A stretch of 64,000 bases of DNA from the NCBI RefSeq assembly GCF_023343835.1, contig NC_064447.1, positions 13,021,501 to 13,085,500 of the forward strand. Direction: 5' to 3'. The stretch comes from Lagopus muta. Lineage: Eukaryota > Chordata > Aves > Galliformes > Phasianidae. A program made the translations under genes and the position numbers. Positions 45,581 to 59,900 of this stretch are shown here, one piece after another (the stretch's first letter is position 1; every line of letters starts with the position of its first letter). Under the pieces are notes generated by a model. It saw only the letters and a list, made by a program, of their open reading frames with translations, was not told the origin of the DNA and ran no database searches.

Positions 45581-48333
45581 GTCTTAGAAAATCGCATTGC
45601 CGCTGACCCCCTCCCCCATCCCGTTTTCTTTTTCCTTATTGCCGCATGGGTACACCGAAATGTGCGTGAGCTTACGTGGCTCTAAAGGAGGTGTAGGGAT
45701 GTCCTTTTCAACCTCTGCCGCCCTGTAGGTTAAAAATAACCAAAAAAAGAAACAAAACCTACTTCAGCTGTATCTTTGCTTTTTAACCGTCTGGGTATTG
45801 ATTTATTGGGGATTTCAACCAGTGGCTTTATGCCCCAGTCGACATCTCATGAAGCTGCAGCTCACGCAGCCCTGTGTCCCCAGTACCAGCTGGAGAGGAC
45901 AAAGAACTTTCTGCTATTTGGAACTGCTGTGCAGCTCTGCTCCCACCCATCTGTGGGCTGTGGGGCTGCAGCTGCCCACCCCCAGCTGCCATGTGGGCAC
46001 AGCAGTCGCTGCATCCCTACAGTCTCCCTTCCCGGAGGAGACACAGCGAGCCCACACTGTGCATTTCCATGGGGTGACACTTCCTTGCCCTGTGCGTAGT
46101 GCTAAACCCCTCTGCAAAATGGGGACTTCATCACATAGATAGAGACGGAGCTATAGGAGAGTAAAACAGCTCACACTGAGGGAAGATGGTTCTTGTTAAA
46201 GTCTTTAAATGGTTTTGTGAAACAACAAAGCCATTTTGCTTTCAGTGACGCTTGTGTGCAGAGATGTCGTAGTGAAACTCAGAGAGGATTGGGGCCAGTG
46301 TCTTTTGTTAGACAAGATGTGCTATATTAATACCATCCTGCCCTCTGTCACAGCATTACTTTCTTGGGACTGCATCGCTGTTCTTAACCCCAATTTTTTT
46401 AGCCATCGCTTTGCTTTGGTGTCTTTGGTAAAGGTGAGCTGGTTGCTGTGCTGGAAAGTGCTCGTCTGCTCAGGGTGGCAGTGGGGATCGGCTGCCCTGG
46501 GTTGTTCTGTGGGGGCTAAGATGCATAATTGGTATCTGTGAGTGACACTGAAAATATTCAGGCTGAATCCTGTTACTCGTCCTGGGCAGGGACAGCAGGC
46601 ATCTTTCTGAGTCATCTTTCTGAGTCTGGTGATGTGGGACAGGAGCCTGGAGAGCCTCCAGACTGGTGTGCATACTTTATCCATTGAGAAATGGGATATG
46701 CAGAGAGATAAGGATGAGAGCTGGTGCCAGCCAGACAGGTAGGGACAGAAAAGTGATGAAGCAGAGAAGGTGAAGTGAGAATGGAAAGAGTGGAGAACGA
46801 ACAAAAGATGGGAAATAGCACAGAGCTGTGTTCCCATGTGGTCATGCTGCTGATGTGGTGCAGGTGGGGTAAGCAGCAGCCAGGAGCCCTGATGGTTATG
46901 GTTGCTTCTCAGCTGAGCGTGTTCCTTTCCCTGAAATCCTGAGCTGGAGCCACGGTGAGAGAGTCACTCAGAGAAGGGCTGCAGATGACAGGGACTAGGA
47001 TGGGTCTGAGGGATAGCAGGTGGAAATTCTGTGTCAGCCAGTTTACTCACGTGTTTGGAAACAAGCTGGAATTTCTTTTGTTCTTGGGAGTATTTCTTTC
47101 AGAAATTGACCCATCAATGGGAGCTTTTTTCTCCCTGCTGTTAAAAAACAGATTTTCTTTTGTTAATGTGGCTCACCTGGGTGCCAGAACAGCAGCCACA
47201 GCCCTGGGCTGATGGCTTGCCCCAGGTGTGACAGGCTCATGTAACTAAAGCTGGGTTCCTGGTGCAGATGAGCTTGCACTGCTGTGGCAAGGCTGTGACC
47301 ATGCAAAAAATCAGCTCCAAAACAGACAGGTAGCATTGGCAGTGCCTGTTCTCTTGGTCTGCATAAGGAATTTTGTCCTCTGTGGGTCATCTCTTGGCTG
47401 GATCCTTGGTGAGAGCTCCGCAAAGCCTACCCATAGTCTGGGTCTGGGCCAGCATTTGCCACTTAAATAATTCCAGCTGAACCGACGTATCCTGATCCTC
47501 AAACCAAGGCTGTTTGCTGTCAGATCTCGAATGACGCTGGATCTGATGCTCAGAAAGGTCAGGTCTGTGCTCTGTGCCTTCCCCGGGGCTGGCAGGAAAA
47601 TCTCCAGTGCAAAAGGAGGTCTTCCATTGAGTTCTCCCAGACGAGGTGTTGAGGGCATGTCTCAGGCTGAGGGAGCAGCAGGGTCTCTGGCCTGGATGGC
47701 TGGGAGTGTGGAAAGGATGCTAATGTTGAAACTGAAAATGAGAGTGATGAAAAAACCGCTGTGGCTGCTTCTCACTCATGCAGCTCGTGTTTGTTGAAAG
47801 GCTTCTAGTTTGGTTTTCATTACTTTGTCTTTAAAGGACCTTAGTCTGCAAGGAAAGTTCTGAGTAAGAGCAATACTGAAGTTGCAAAAATGTCTTCCAT
47901 CTGTAATGGATGAGGCTGTGTTGGCTGCATTTGTGAGACCCAATGGTGGGGTTGGAGTCCCCACAGTGCTGTTACCTGTGGCATGGGGTGCTGTGCCGTC
48001 ACTCTGGTGATGGAGGTTGGGCTCCCAGGGGCTGATTTGCAGCATGGTTGTTTGGGTGTGTTACAGATATGCCTTTTTAATTTTTTTTTCCCCTAAATGA
48101 TTCATTGTCTCAGGCAATCTTTCCTCACATCACAAGATGAATGATTATTTCAGAGCACAATGAGACCTTGAGTATTTCTCTCTTTGTTCCATTTCTCTGG
48201 GACTTAGGGTTGTGTTTCCACTGAGTGAGGTTCATTTTGCAGTGCAGGAGGACAGTGTGTCTGTGAAGACATAAGTAGAAATCCCAGCAAAGCAGTCCTG
48301 CAATTCAAACCCTCTAGCAGTTCATGTGGTTTT

Positions 48334-48381
<48 letters not shown>

Positions 48382-51300
48382 CATTTCCATCTTTCTAATT
48401 TGGGGTGGATTACTGGAACCTGGATCCTCAAGGGAGAATAGGGAACATCAGCCTTTCAGTATGTGGGGCTTGCATGGATGGGGTGGAGAAGGAGCAGAGA
48501 TTGAGTGATAGAGAGGAGTCTCAAAATGCAGTGGGTTTGGTGCTGTGCTATGTATCAGAGCCTGAGGAGGAGGATGTGAGCTGAGGTGGATTGCAAATAC
48601 CCTCCTGCAGCCCAGCACTGTGATTTCTGGAGCAGGTGAAGCTTTTCCATTCCCTTGATTTCCTGAAGTAAGGGTGGTGATTAGAGGAGAACAGCTGAGT
48701 GCCAGGGATCTCTTGATTTGCTCTGGATTAAGGAGGGCATGGAGAGGGTTGGATCTCAAGCCTCATTCCCTATCCACTCACTGGTCTAAAAACAGCTATT
48801 TGAAGGCAGGTGACTGAGCCATCCGGTCCCATCATCCACACTGACATCCCATCCCTCTGAGGAGCACAGGGCTGTATGCTGCAGCTCGTGCTGTCTCTTT
48901 GCCCCCACCTCCTCCCACTGGAAAGCTGTTCTGCAGCTTGCTGCTCCAATGCCGTCAAACGGTCTTTTCATTCTCAAGCTAAAAGTGGAAACTTGTTCCC
49001 GCACCTCCATTGTCCTCCAGCTGAAATGGTTCTTTTTCTTCCCAGGAATTTTCCAGCTCTTCTACCTCGCAGAGCAGAGGGAAGGGTGCTGGGGGTCTCC
49101 CATGGCAGCGTGCTTAGCTTGGTGCCACCTTGTGCAGGGAAAAGGAGCTTCTGGAGCACAGGGCATTGAGAGGGGCAGCTCTGTCTGCCTGCTCCTGCTG
49201 GAGCCTGATCTGAGTCCAAAGCCTTGGCAAGTTTAATGCCTTCACTGAAGAATTTTCCTCCTTAGAGAGGAGTGCTGGTGGGAGGCTGGCTTCAGTTTTA
49301 GTGTCTTTTATTGTTATTTTTAAACATGCGTGACCAGGGCCTGCTAACTAACCTCATCTTTTCCCAAAGTAAATAGCAACAGAACTGCAGTGCTTTGCAC
49401 GAGGTTCTCCTCACTGTGGTATTTTGCAAACAAGCAGAGTGGCAGCAGAAAGGCCTTTGTTTATGTTGATTGCACGGAAATCCCTGTGCTTACATCTATG
49501 ACAGGACACATTACCTTTCTTGTGCAGGATGAGAAGAGGCTCTGCCTTCTTGGGGAGGTCCTTCTCTTTCTTCTGGTTGCTCCTTATTGCCTCAGACAGG
49601 AGAAGTTCTGTTTCCTCCACATCCCTTCTTATGCTCAGTGATGTTGGGTTGAAGCTGCAGCTGGTTTGCTGAGTGCTGGGTTTCCCTGGGCCTTGTCATA
49701 ACAGCCAGGGCTGGTTTCTGAGTTAAGCTGTGTGACCTGAGTGTTCCAGTTTTGTTTTGGATGCTTTCCTGAGCTCTGGCGGTGCCTTCCCTTTCAGATG
49801 AACAAGATGTGAAGAAGTCATCCTCAGTGTCTTTCTCTGGAGTTTAGCTTTGTTCATCTATTTATTTATGTTAAATGAAGCTGTTTCAGGTTTTTATTTT
49901 TAAAGTTGTTCTGATCTGTTTGCAGGTGATAAAAACAATCTCTGCCGTGTTGTGCCGAAGTTTCCTTTTCCAGCTGTGTAAAGACAGGGATTTAATCACA
50001 TGCTTGATAAAACATTATCTCAGAGTCTGTGTTAGCAGTCATTTGAAGAGTTGAAGCCTCTGATTAGACAAGGGTTGGAGATCTGTTGCTGTTTGCCATA
50101 AACTGAGTTTTTTTCATGTTTTTTTCATTTTTGTGCTGGAGAGCAGAAGTGAAGACAGAGTCTGGTATGGTTGGGGAACTCTTTGCTGCCATGATCTGCT
50201 ACCAGCCCCTGCATGTCTGTGGGCAGAGGCTGTGCAGTTGGAGTTTGCTGACAGTTGTGTCACAGTTGTGTGGGGTGTGGGTGCCCAGGGGACCTCTGGA
50301 AGATGGGAATCCTGCACCCTCCTTCCTGCCTTTGGGCAGCACGGGGTCACAGGAATGCACCAGGATGAGTGCTTGCTTGGGTTCATTACCCCTCCCTTGT
50401 CCAGATGATGCTTACAGATTTGCTAATTGTTGTGGAAATGCTAAGTCACGGCTGGAGGCAGTGATGGAGCACCTGGTGGGAAGGCAGAGCCAAGCCAGGG
50501 GAGCTCAGGTACATGCAATGCAATGTCCAGAAGGGTGAAGCCAGGATCCACCCCGTCCCAGCCCTCATTTAAGGGTTGGCAGTGGAGGTGAGGGTATCTC
50601 ACTGGGGAGCCCTGCATGCCTGAGCTCTTCCAGAGGTAGGCAAATTTTCTTCCTTTGTTTCTGCATCCAGAGCTGCTGCTTTTGGGCTTGTCCTCATTTG
50701 CTGCAACCAAAGACTTTGTTACCCTATTATTTTTGCTATCCTTTCCATCCCATTATAGCATTACACTAATAAATTATTTTACCAGTGATGTTTCGGAAAG
50801 ACTTCGCTTGCCATTTAAGCTGGTTTGGGGGTATTCACTACTTAGCAGTTTCTTGGAGGGTGCTAACTCAGCTCCTGGGGCTTTCTGACCTGCTGACAGG
50901 CACTGCTGGGTGCACCCTGCCTGTCCTGCAGTCTGTCTGTATGCTGGGCACTGCCTTGTGGCAGCCGCAGCTCTCTGAGGAGGAATGTGGAGATGAGGGA
51001 TGGGTGTTTGAAGTGCTTTGTGTGAGATGTCAGCTCAGGGCTGCATGCGGAGCGTGGCTCTGCTCAGAGAAAGCACAGAGCTGCTACAGCAGCCTTTTAC
51101 CATTGCAGCAAGGGATGTGGCCTGGCCTGGCAGCCCTTTCTGCATTCTCTATGCTGTGTTCCCACTGTAAAACAAAGAGAACAACCTCCCAGAATAAGAA
51201 CAACCAAGGCAGGGAAGCAGCACAGGGGTTTCCCTGAGCTGCTTGTTTTAATGGGGCAGTTCCTGCTCTGCACAGTGCTTGCTGGGTGGGCTCAGCTGGT

Positions 51301-54300
51301 GAAGGCTGGGCGTTTTGCTCTTCGTGTGAGTGAGGACTGACTTCTGGGGGAGTCTTGTGTGTATATTCTCTGTGTATTGAGTTTCTGTGAATAAGCGTTG
51401 CTGCTGGGATTGGAGGCCTGCTAACAGTCATACCAATTATACTGATAACTAGTATGAACTAATGCATATCTTGTGTGCCTTTCTGATGCCTTTCCTGTGA
51501 TGGAACTTGGACCCAGTGACTCCAGACCTCCTCTGCTGTCCTGTCCCCCTCTCCTTCCTGTGCTGAATTTGATTGACCAGCCAAGTACTGTCTCCTCTCC
51601 ATTTTAATTTCAGATCCAGACTGGGCATCTCATAGCCTAGGGATTTTCATCTGTTTGAACTGTTCGGGAATCCATCGCAATATTCCACAAGTCAGCAAGG
51701 TGAAGTCGGTCCGTCTGGATGACTGGGATGATGCTCAAGTGGAGGTATGTGCACCTCAGGCTTGAAATGCCAGCGAGCTTCTGTCATTGCATTTCACATC
51801 ACTGCTCTTAACGCCACCTCACCAGCAAAGCAGCAAAACTGAGTCCTGTCCAAAGAAGGTATGGCAAACATGATCCCAGAAGGCATTTCTAAATGGAAGT
51901 CTGTGATGTCGTACTTATGAAATCTGATTGAAAAATGGAATAACTATTTCATGAAAGGGATGGGAGTATTTCCTCCACCCCTATAAATGAGCGTGTACTG
52001 TGTAGAAATTATTGATCCTAAATGAACTGTCTTCTGTTTCTCCTGTTACATCCACTCTCTCCTGCCATCCCTGCCCAGCTCGGCTGTTCCTGGCTTTCTT
52101 CCACTGAGCTCTGAAGGCTTTTAAACTCAGTGTCATGAAGAACTGTACCCTTGCAATGTAAATCCTCTCTATTTATGCAACCGAACAGATTCTGGTGATG
52201 TTGCTAAGGCAAACCAACCGGGACACCTGTGTACTTTGCCTGTTCTTATCTTTAAGGGCACAGAGAATGATTGCAGTCATTGATTTTTACGTTTTGTTTT
52301 GTAGATTTGAGGTTTTTCAGAGAGCCGCAGCTCACAGTCATGTGTTCTATGAGAAAAATAGGCCTTTGTGTTGCTTGGGCTTTTCCTTCCCTGATTATTT
52401 TGCTTTTTGTTTGAGTCAACTGAATATATAAACTCAAGGACCTCAAAAACATGAAAATAGTGGGGAAAAAAACCTTGGAAATTAAGAAAAATACAGGCTT
52501 ACCTGTAGTTCTGGTTGTACAGTTGACAAAACGCATTGAGCACAGCCTGCCTGGAAGAGGATGTTTCTCTTAGACTTATAAAGTGACTTTAATTAAATAA
52601 AATTTATGAATAGGGAAAGATGTGGCCCCATCCCAATTAGTTTAGTACTCTGAGGAAGCAAAGGAGGACAAGGGAAATAAACCCCAGATTAACATTTCTT
52701 AATTCTTTCTCTTTATTCTCTTCTCTTTTACAGTTTATGGCCTCAAATGGGAACAACGTAGCAAAAGCAAAATACGAATCGAAAATGCCACCGTTTTATT
52801 ACAAGCCAACATTTCTTGACTGTCAGTAAGTAAAGAGCTTTGCTGGTAAACAGCTTTCACTTGTTTGTGCAGCTGCAGCCTCTGTCGTATTTTAGTTTTA
52901 GCGTGATGTGTTTTTTTCAGCTGCAGAGGGGATTGCATTCGTAGGAAGCCCTGAAAATCTGTGTTCTTCTGAGCGTGTGTGCTAGAATTTATTCCACGCA
53001 AGGGATCTTATTTAATAAGTCCTGTTGAGATGATGTGGAGAAGTCAATAGCTTGTCTGTTCCCCAGACTCTTTCGAGTTCCTAAAGCTACAGAAATGCCA
53101 ATTTCCACCCATTGATTTCTGCCTCTTCAAATAGCCCTTCTGAACCAAAATGTAACTTGCTTTCCTGAAATAGGAGGGGCTGATTATTATTTCTAAGTGT
53201 CAGAATGGTGGATTTTTTCCTTCTTCTTCTTCCTTTTCTCTTGGAGTCACACATCTCTTCTATGGAGACAAGGGAAGAGCTGCTGTATCCTGTATGCTGT
53301 AGTTGAGCCTCCCTTGTTAGCTGGAGCAGGCCTTGCAGAGTGAGGCAGCTGAGCAGACAGGACGTGCTGCACAGAGCAGGGAAAGGATGGGTGGATGTTG
53401 TTTGTTCCATGAGATCATTTTCTAGGGCCCAATCCCACAGTGCACCAATGGGGTTTTGTGTGCTTTTGTGTTAGCAAGCAGGTGAGCTGTAGCCTCCGAG
53501 ACCCCCTGATAGTGCTGCTGGAGCTGGGTGTCACCAGTGCCCAGTCTGTGTGTCAGGCTCTGAGATGCATTCAGCCATTGTAAGAGGTGCACTGAATGGA
53601 AATGTTGGAAGCATTGGTAGGACTCCCTATGGGAGATGTTGGCTTTGGGTAGAAAGGCTCTGCTGTGTTTCCCCAGTCTAAAATCCCCCTGAAGGTGAGC
53701 TGAAGGGATCCTGAGCACCTTTCACATCCTCAAAGTGACTTTGTATTCTTATTCCTGTATTTGTCTTCCTGCAGCATGCAGAAAGCCTTTTTTTGGAAGA
53801 GACAGGACACCTGTCATCTCCGTGAAGTATCTCAGTGGTGCATCCCTTCCCCAGGCTGGGAAGGCCCAGGCGTGAGCAGTGCTGCCTGGCCTGGCAGTAA
53901 AAAAAACCATTCCTTTGTGCACCACTGGCAGATCTCAGTTTCGATCTAAAATGGCTCCTGGCAGCAGTTTCCACAGCATTTACGACTGCAGGAACGATTT
54001 GAGCATCGGCCAAACCGGTGTGTGCTGTGGAGTGATGTGCTCTGAGTGCTGATCTTGCCAGGGTTATTTTTCTCAAGGAAAAAAAAGGCTTGAACCTCTT
54101 ACCTCTCCTACTGCTCGAGCACCTGTGCTTTGTGGGACAGAGCCCAAGGAGAAGCTGCCAGGAATCTTGCAGTCTCCGCAGTGTGCAGCGTTCATCCCAG
54201 GGAGGAGTTGATGCACATCCAGCTCTACATGGCAGCTCTGTTGTTTATTTTCTTACTTCATTTTGGAGGAAAACTAGCTTCAATGACAGCGGCTTTTCCC

Positions 54301-56982
54301 CTTTTTTGGAAGGACGGGGCTTTGGCTTTGGTTTTTCCAACTGGTGATGGAAAAATGATACCTCAGAGAGAGCAGATGGAGGAGGTGGAGGGGACTGTCC
54401 ATTCTACTGCTCCATTCAACAGACTGCTGCTGGAAATCCAGTCTTTCCTTAATTATTTTTTTCCTTTGCTCACAGTTTCTTACCATGTTAATTACGAAGA
54501 CCTTTCTGTTCTAATTGCCAAAAAAATGACACCTCCCTGTAAGCAGCAGCCTGCCAGACTTTAGGTGGGCTGCTTAAAGCTTTTGGACTTGATCCCAAAA
54601 GCTCTGCATCTCTGTAGTTCGGGAACAGTGCAGTTATATTTTTCTAAGAAACACAAACTGTGTGTTTGCTGTATATCCCAACACCAGAAATACCAAATCC
54701 CGGCAGGCAGGTGCTGCAGTCACTTGAGTGATAGAGCTGTTGAAATGAAAGAGGGCTTGGGTTGCAGGGCCTTGTATTGGGCATGTGATGTCTGCCCTGG
54801 GTTATTTATTACACCTTCACCTCAAGAAAAATACACTTGAATAGAAGCAGAGAATTCTGTCAGCGGCACATCTAAAAGTCCCCTGAAGGCGTACTTAAAA
54901 TGAAACGGGGATCAGATCTGAAGTCTACTGGAAACAATGTGGAGATTGTACGAGGGACCTGAGGCTTGGCCCTGCCCTCTGGTTGCCTTCAGATCCTGTA
55001 GATACCAGGACGAATTCCTGTGCCTGTTTAGATTCATACAAGCAGTGCCAGTGATGCGGGGGTTATCTCCGGACTCAACAGCAGCTTTTTATGGCAGGAC
55101 TGCCTGTAGCCCTTTGTAGCAAGGATGGTCAAGTGCCTACTCAAGCTCTCTGTTGTCCATAAGGAAGATGCTGGACTCCTTGCTGTCCTCTTTGGGTCTT
55201 TGTTTTGGTTTCTTGTGCTGGTTCTGCTTTCTATAAATAACAACTGGAGCAGAGGCTGCAGCCACTGATCTTGCACTGAATCGTCCTTATTGTGGACAGC
55301 TGTCAATGTGTGTTGATTTTCTGGGGGGAAATTGTAGCTGAGAGATCCTGTGTTTGTGATGACACAGAACAGAGGAAGAATGTTTGAAAGTTGTATGGGT
55401 TGGGAATGTGGCATGGCTGGGGTCTTGTCTACCCTGGGACTCACCATTGGGATTTCCTGTGGTCTGGCTTGAGTGCTGGAGAGGTTATCAAGGGATTTTT
55501 GCAGCTTCTGAGGACACCCGTTTGGACTAGCTGCCTTGTGGCTGATCAGTCTGTGCTCTCCTGCACAGCAGCTGTGGAGAGGCTGAACCACTGTCATTGA
55601 CAGCATCTTGGGAAATAAGTCATTGCAGAACAGGGTTCCCTAAGGCGTGAGACCAGCAGGGTGTATCTGTTGTAGTACTTGCATGATAGAGCAAGAGCGT
55701 TTTCCCATTGCTGCACGTGAAATTTATTTAAACATTCACATTGGAAGGCTTTGGAACAGATGCAGCTCCTGCTGATCCACTGAAGTCAGCTGGAACTGAG
55801 GGTGGTGTGAATTCTCTTCCTTGTCGTTAAATTCCTGATGGTCTGATGGTTGAAAAGGTCCAAGTTTGGCTATGGTGATAACAAGCTGTCTGCAGCAGTG
55901 GGTTGGAGAATGGGGAGAACAGTCAGAAATCTTAAGTACTGGTGTTGATTCTGTGATCAAATTTCTGGAGGTTCCTTGATGAGTGGCAGAAGTATAGAAA
56001 CAGGCAATTAAATGCTGCTGTCGGCGTCATCAGTCTTCTACTCTTAGAGCCTAACATGGTGTAGATGGTGGATCCAGAAAGAGCCTTCTGCTCAGCCCAC
56101 AAATCTCAGTGCACAGCTCTGCAAAACCAACCTGAGCCCCTTGTGAGGATCTGAAGATGGGCTGTACTCAATCCAGGGTGTAGCACAGGGTGACAGCAGA
56201 AGAGGGATGCCCCAGCAGCCAGCCACGTGCTCCTGGTCTTCTCAAGGCTTCGTGTTTTTTCCCACCTTTGTTCTTTCCAGGAGGCTGGCTGTGGCTGGGG
56301 TGTGACCATTCCATGTCTTCTTGTGCTTTCATTTTGAAGAGACAACCTATGGCTTCCTACTGTTGCTTGTTTGGGAGGTCCATAACACCTTACAATGAGC
56401 TCCATGTCTCTTGAGTCACCTCTCACCTATTGGCCATTGTGTGCGTGCATCACACAAAGTGTACCACGTTTCTATTCTGATACCAACAGCTTTAGCACAA
56501 AGATCTTTTTTTCTTTTTCCTCTTGTTCGTAGTTTTGTTCTTTTCCTTCTTCATTCAGTGATGCCTTTTACTAAAGAATCCAGTCTGAGGGGCTCAGTTA
56601 GAATTGTTTGTACGGTGAGGGAATTTTGTGCAGAGGCGGCCTGGGTGGGTGGCAATGGGCTGTTGTGTTAAATCTGTAGATTTTCTTTAGTACAGTTCCA
56701 GTAAAATAAGATGTGCAGGGAAACGATTTGTTGTCCAGCAGAACATGGAAGAAGCTCTTGAATCTGGAGTGTGCTTTTTAATGTTTGGAAGACTTTTAAA
56801 TCCCAGTTGTATTTTGATTGCAGAATTAATGGTTATGGATTCTTCCTTAGTTTATCTTGGACCATGCCTACTTCTCTGTGTATTATGTTTTTTTTCCAGA
56901 CTGCTGCGGGAACAGTGGATCAGAGCCAAATATGAAAGGAAAGAATTCATTCACAGTGAGAAGCAGGAGCCTTATTCTGCAG
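45052..56982 (+). CDS. ADAP1: ADAP1 (centaurin-alpha-1), first four coding exons; gene continues past the window
   Basis: ArfGAP with dual PH domains, a PI(3,4,5)P3- and inositol-tetrakisphosphate-binding GTPase-activating protein for ARF6, prominent in neurons. Visible exons are 45052-45136, 51614-51744, 52734-52825 and 56900-56982, giving about 130 of roughly 375 residues. They encode nearly the whole ArfGAP domain: the zinc finger C22-x2-C25-x16-C42-x2-C45, the catalytic-type Arg50 in CSGIHR, then VEFMASNGNNVAKAKYESK and QLLREQWIRAKYE, all close to human ADAP1. The last visible residues are QEPYSA plus a split Gly codon; both PH domains lie outside. The start has a good CCCCCATGG context. 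Compared with human the N-terminus has one extra residue (KERSRKALVELL). Splice sites are GT-AG and frames join without defect. Intron 1 is about 6.5 kb and intron 3 about 4.1 kb. Confidence 0.96.
45137..51613 (+). other. ADAP1: ADAP1 intron 1
   Basis: The 6.5-kb first intron starts in CpG-island sequence and becomes ordinary after about 45.6 kb. It contains a long poly(T) run at 48337-48376. I found no nested gene or alternative ADAP1 first exon that I could support; first-intron regulatory elements cannot be judged from one sequence. Confidence 0.7.
48337..48376. repeat. Uninterrupted poly(T) tract of about 40
   Basis: A pure run of T follows TGTGGTTTTTGA and ends before AACATCATTTCC. Read from the minus strand it is an A40 that could be the tail of a retroposed copy. 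However, the sequence 5' of it on that strand shows no transcript or SINE I recognise, and I saw no clear flanking target-site duplication. Confidence 0.85.
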
Positions 56983-59900
56983 GTAGCCAAAGAAACTTTG
57001 GGCAGATCAGTGTTTTGATGTCCATTGCCATTCCTTTCCCTTGTTTGTGTTTGTATTTACTTCATATTGATTATTTCTCATATGTCGCTAACAAAGTGTG
57101 ATCTTTAGTGAAGGATTAATCCTGGTGTTCCCTGTATTTGGTTAGAAATATTGGAAATGTTGATGCTGGATGGGAGAAAAGCGATTATTAGGAGTCTTTC
57201 TATTGACTTCAATTGGCTTTTTATCCGCTCTCAGGTTTGTTCCTGATAGCAGGAGGTGTAAGTGTGAGTTAAAATGGAGATAAGAGCGTTTGTCTCATCA
57301 AGGTTGCTTTTGCTTTGAAAAGATGAGGTGGGATTAATGGCACAGTGTGGGTAATGGTCTATAAGTGCTAAGTCAAGGGGATGAGATGCTTTCATTAAAG
57401 AAGGGCAGAATTTGAGGAGGCTCAGGGTTGGAATGGGCTTGTTGTGCTGCTGCACCAGCATGAGAACGAGCATTAGCGTGCCTGAAATCAACTGGACACT
57501 GTTTTGCTATATGCAAATGGACTTTAATTTATTCTGCATATTAAGTAGTTGACACCAGCTATGTGCATGGATGACTCTTGGATAATTTCATTAACAAGGA
57601 CCATGTTCCAGATGAAAGGTTAAAATACTATTTTCATGCTGCTTCTCAGGACTGATAATAAGCAGGTAACTCCAGCAGTTGGCTGCTATTAAGGCTGCAA
57701 TTAAAATCTGATCTCATACAGACTCTGTTTATGCGTAGAGGCTTTCTGCTCTGCTGTTTTGTATGTATGAAACCTGCACATTGTGTGCTATCTGTATTCG
57801 TGTACAGTATGCTGCACATTTTTATTCTAGGTTTTCAAAGCAATCTTCTGGGGTTGGACATGTAGTATTGACAGTAAGTAATTGATTTCTTAGACAGATT
57901 TGGAACACATCTGCTGACACATGTACGATGTTCACCCAGGAGTAATGATGCAATTTTGTACCGTGCAACTTTTAGCTGTGAAAGCCTGGATTCAGCTGTG
58001 GACTCTTCAGGCAGATGCCCCATTTTAAGCACACAGAGCGAGGAGTGCCTTCCTCTGCTGTCTGGGCAGAAGGGCAGCGGTTCTGAGAAATACTACAGGA
58101 GAGCTCAAACAGAAGCAGTAGGGTTTTCTCCCCTCTTTGAAGTTCAGCCACTGTTAAATGCTGGCTGTAGAAGAAAACGTAGCAAATCACTTTAAATGAA
58201 CAGAGCTTGGAGGAGAAGGGGGAGGGAAGGCAGACTGGTAGGTATTTGTGGATTGAGTACTGATGTTTTTAGTTAGTTACTATTTTCTCTGAGATTTGTA
58301 TCATCATTAAATCCAGCACAGGAGCTGTGTAAGAGACCTGTGCAACACTGACCAGGACGTGATTTGTTCATTCTTCTGGATGGGAAATTCCAAGGGGGGC
58401 ATTTGGCTGCTCCCTGGGGTGACCAGGTTTGTGTCACAACATAACAGTGAGGAGGTGGGGACCAAGCTTTCAGTGCCAGCTCTTCCCTTCTACTTCACCA
58501 TAACAGCTCCAAAGCGTGGGTGCATTCCTGTGCCAAACTGTGCTCCTTCTTTTGGGTGACGTGCCATAGCTCAGCTGGGGCACTGCTTTCAGTTCTTTGG
58601 CTGTTAGGTTGGGATCAGCTGTTTTTCAGGGCTGTGGCTTGTGATGTTTGTGGTGTTGGGCCATCAGTTTGCCCATTTGGTGTAAAGCAGTGCCACCAAA
58701 GAACTGGTCTGAACTGTGCCATCCATAAACACTCCAAGACAGACTGCAGTCTGGCACCTAAAGGAGCAGCTCAGCCATATCACATGTGCTGGCTCTGTCC
58801 ATACCACTGCTGGCGGGGTCATTTCAGTTTGGCAGCCACAGCAGCAGTTTGGATGCACTCTGTGTGGGGCAATCCTTGTGTGCCTGCTGGGAGCTGCAGA
58901 GCATCTGGGCCACTCTTTTCTATTTGTGACCTCCTGAACTGCATGGGGATGCACTGGAATGGGACAGCAAGGCTGCTCTCCTGCTCACCCCACACCCTGA
59001 GTTTGAGTTTCATTTAAGTGTATTTCTTTTTATTTCCAGTGCTGCCTTAGACTATTTTTTCTCACCATTCTGAATTCCCTGAAGGAGTGTTAGATTACCA
59101 ATTTCTAAGCATGAAACATTTTGTTGTTAATAGAGACGTCAGTATCCATTTTCTGGTGTTTGCTGGAAGATTTAATTCCGTTTTCCCATCCCAAGGGCAA
59201 TTTTGCTTTCTGACACTTGCTCAACAATTGCATAAAAATAAGAAAATGCTGTTTGTGAGCAGTTCTGAGTAACATCCTTTTCCTGGCAGCCTGATGAAGC
59301 CCTGGTCGGAACTTCAGTGTCTTGCTTGCAGACGATCCTTTGGGGAGAGACTACCTGGAGCCTGTAGATGCCAAGCAGAAGCTATTGCAGCCGAACTGAC
59401 ACACCTGGGAGAAATGAGTCCCAGGATGAGAGTGTCAGACGTGCAGGTCAGGACTAAGAGATCGTGTAGGGCAGCCTGCCAGGAGGACGCAGCAAACTCA
59501 CTAGCTGCTGGTGAGGGATATAAGTGAGAGACTGAGCAGTGTGGGATGCAGAGGCAGTGCTTGGCCCTTACACAGCTGCCCCCAGGTGCTTGCACAGCCC
59601 CTGAACCAACAGGAAATTGCCCTGTGTGATGGGAGGCGATGCAAGGCAGCGCAGCTGGAGCTGGGAAGCAGAAAGACACCTTGCTCATACAGAAATCCCT
59701 GCGATGGGCAGAGCTGTGTTCAAGCAAGCTCTCAATCCTCACCCCAGAGAAGAGCCATGGCAGCAAACCCGTGGCCCTGCTCCAGATGTTGGCTCTCAGG
59801 GATGTGCTGCCATACCTGCAGTCACAGCTGCTCTCCCTCAGTCCAAGATTTCAGTGCAAATTCCTCTGAAGGAATTGTTACAGTTCCTCGCTCCATAGGA

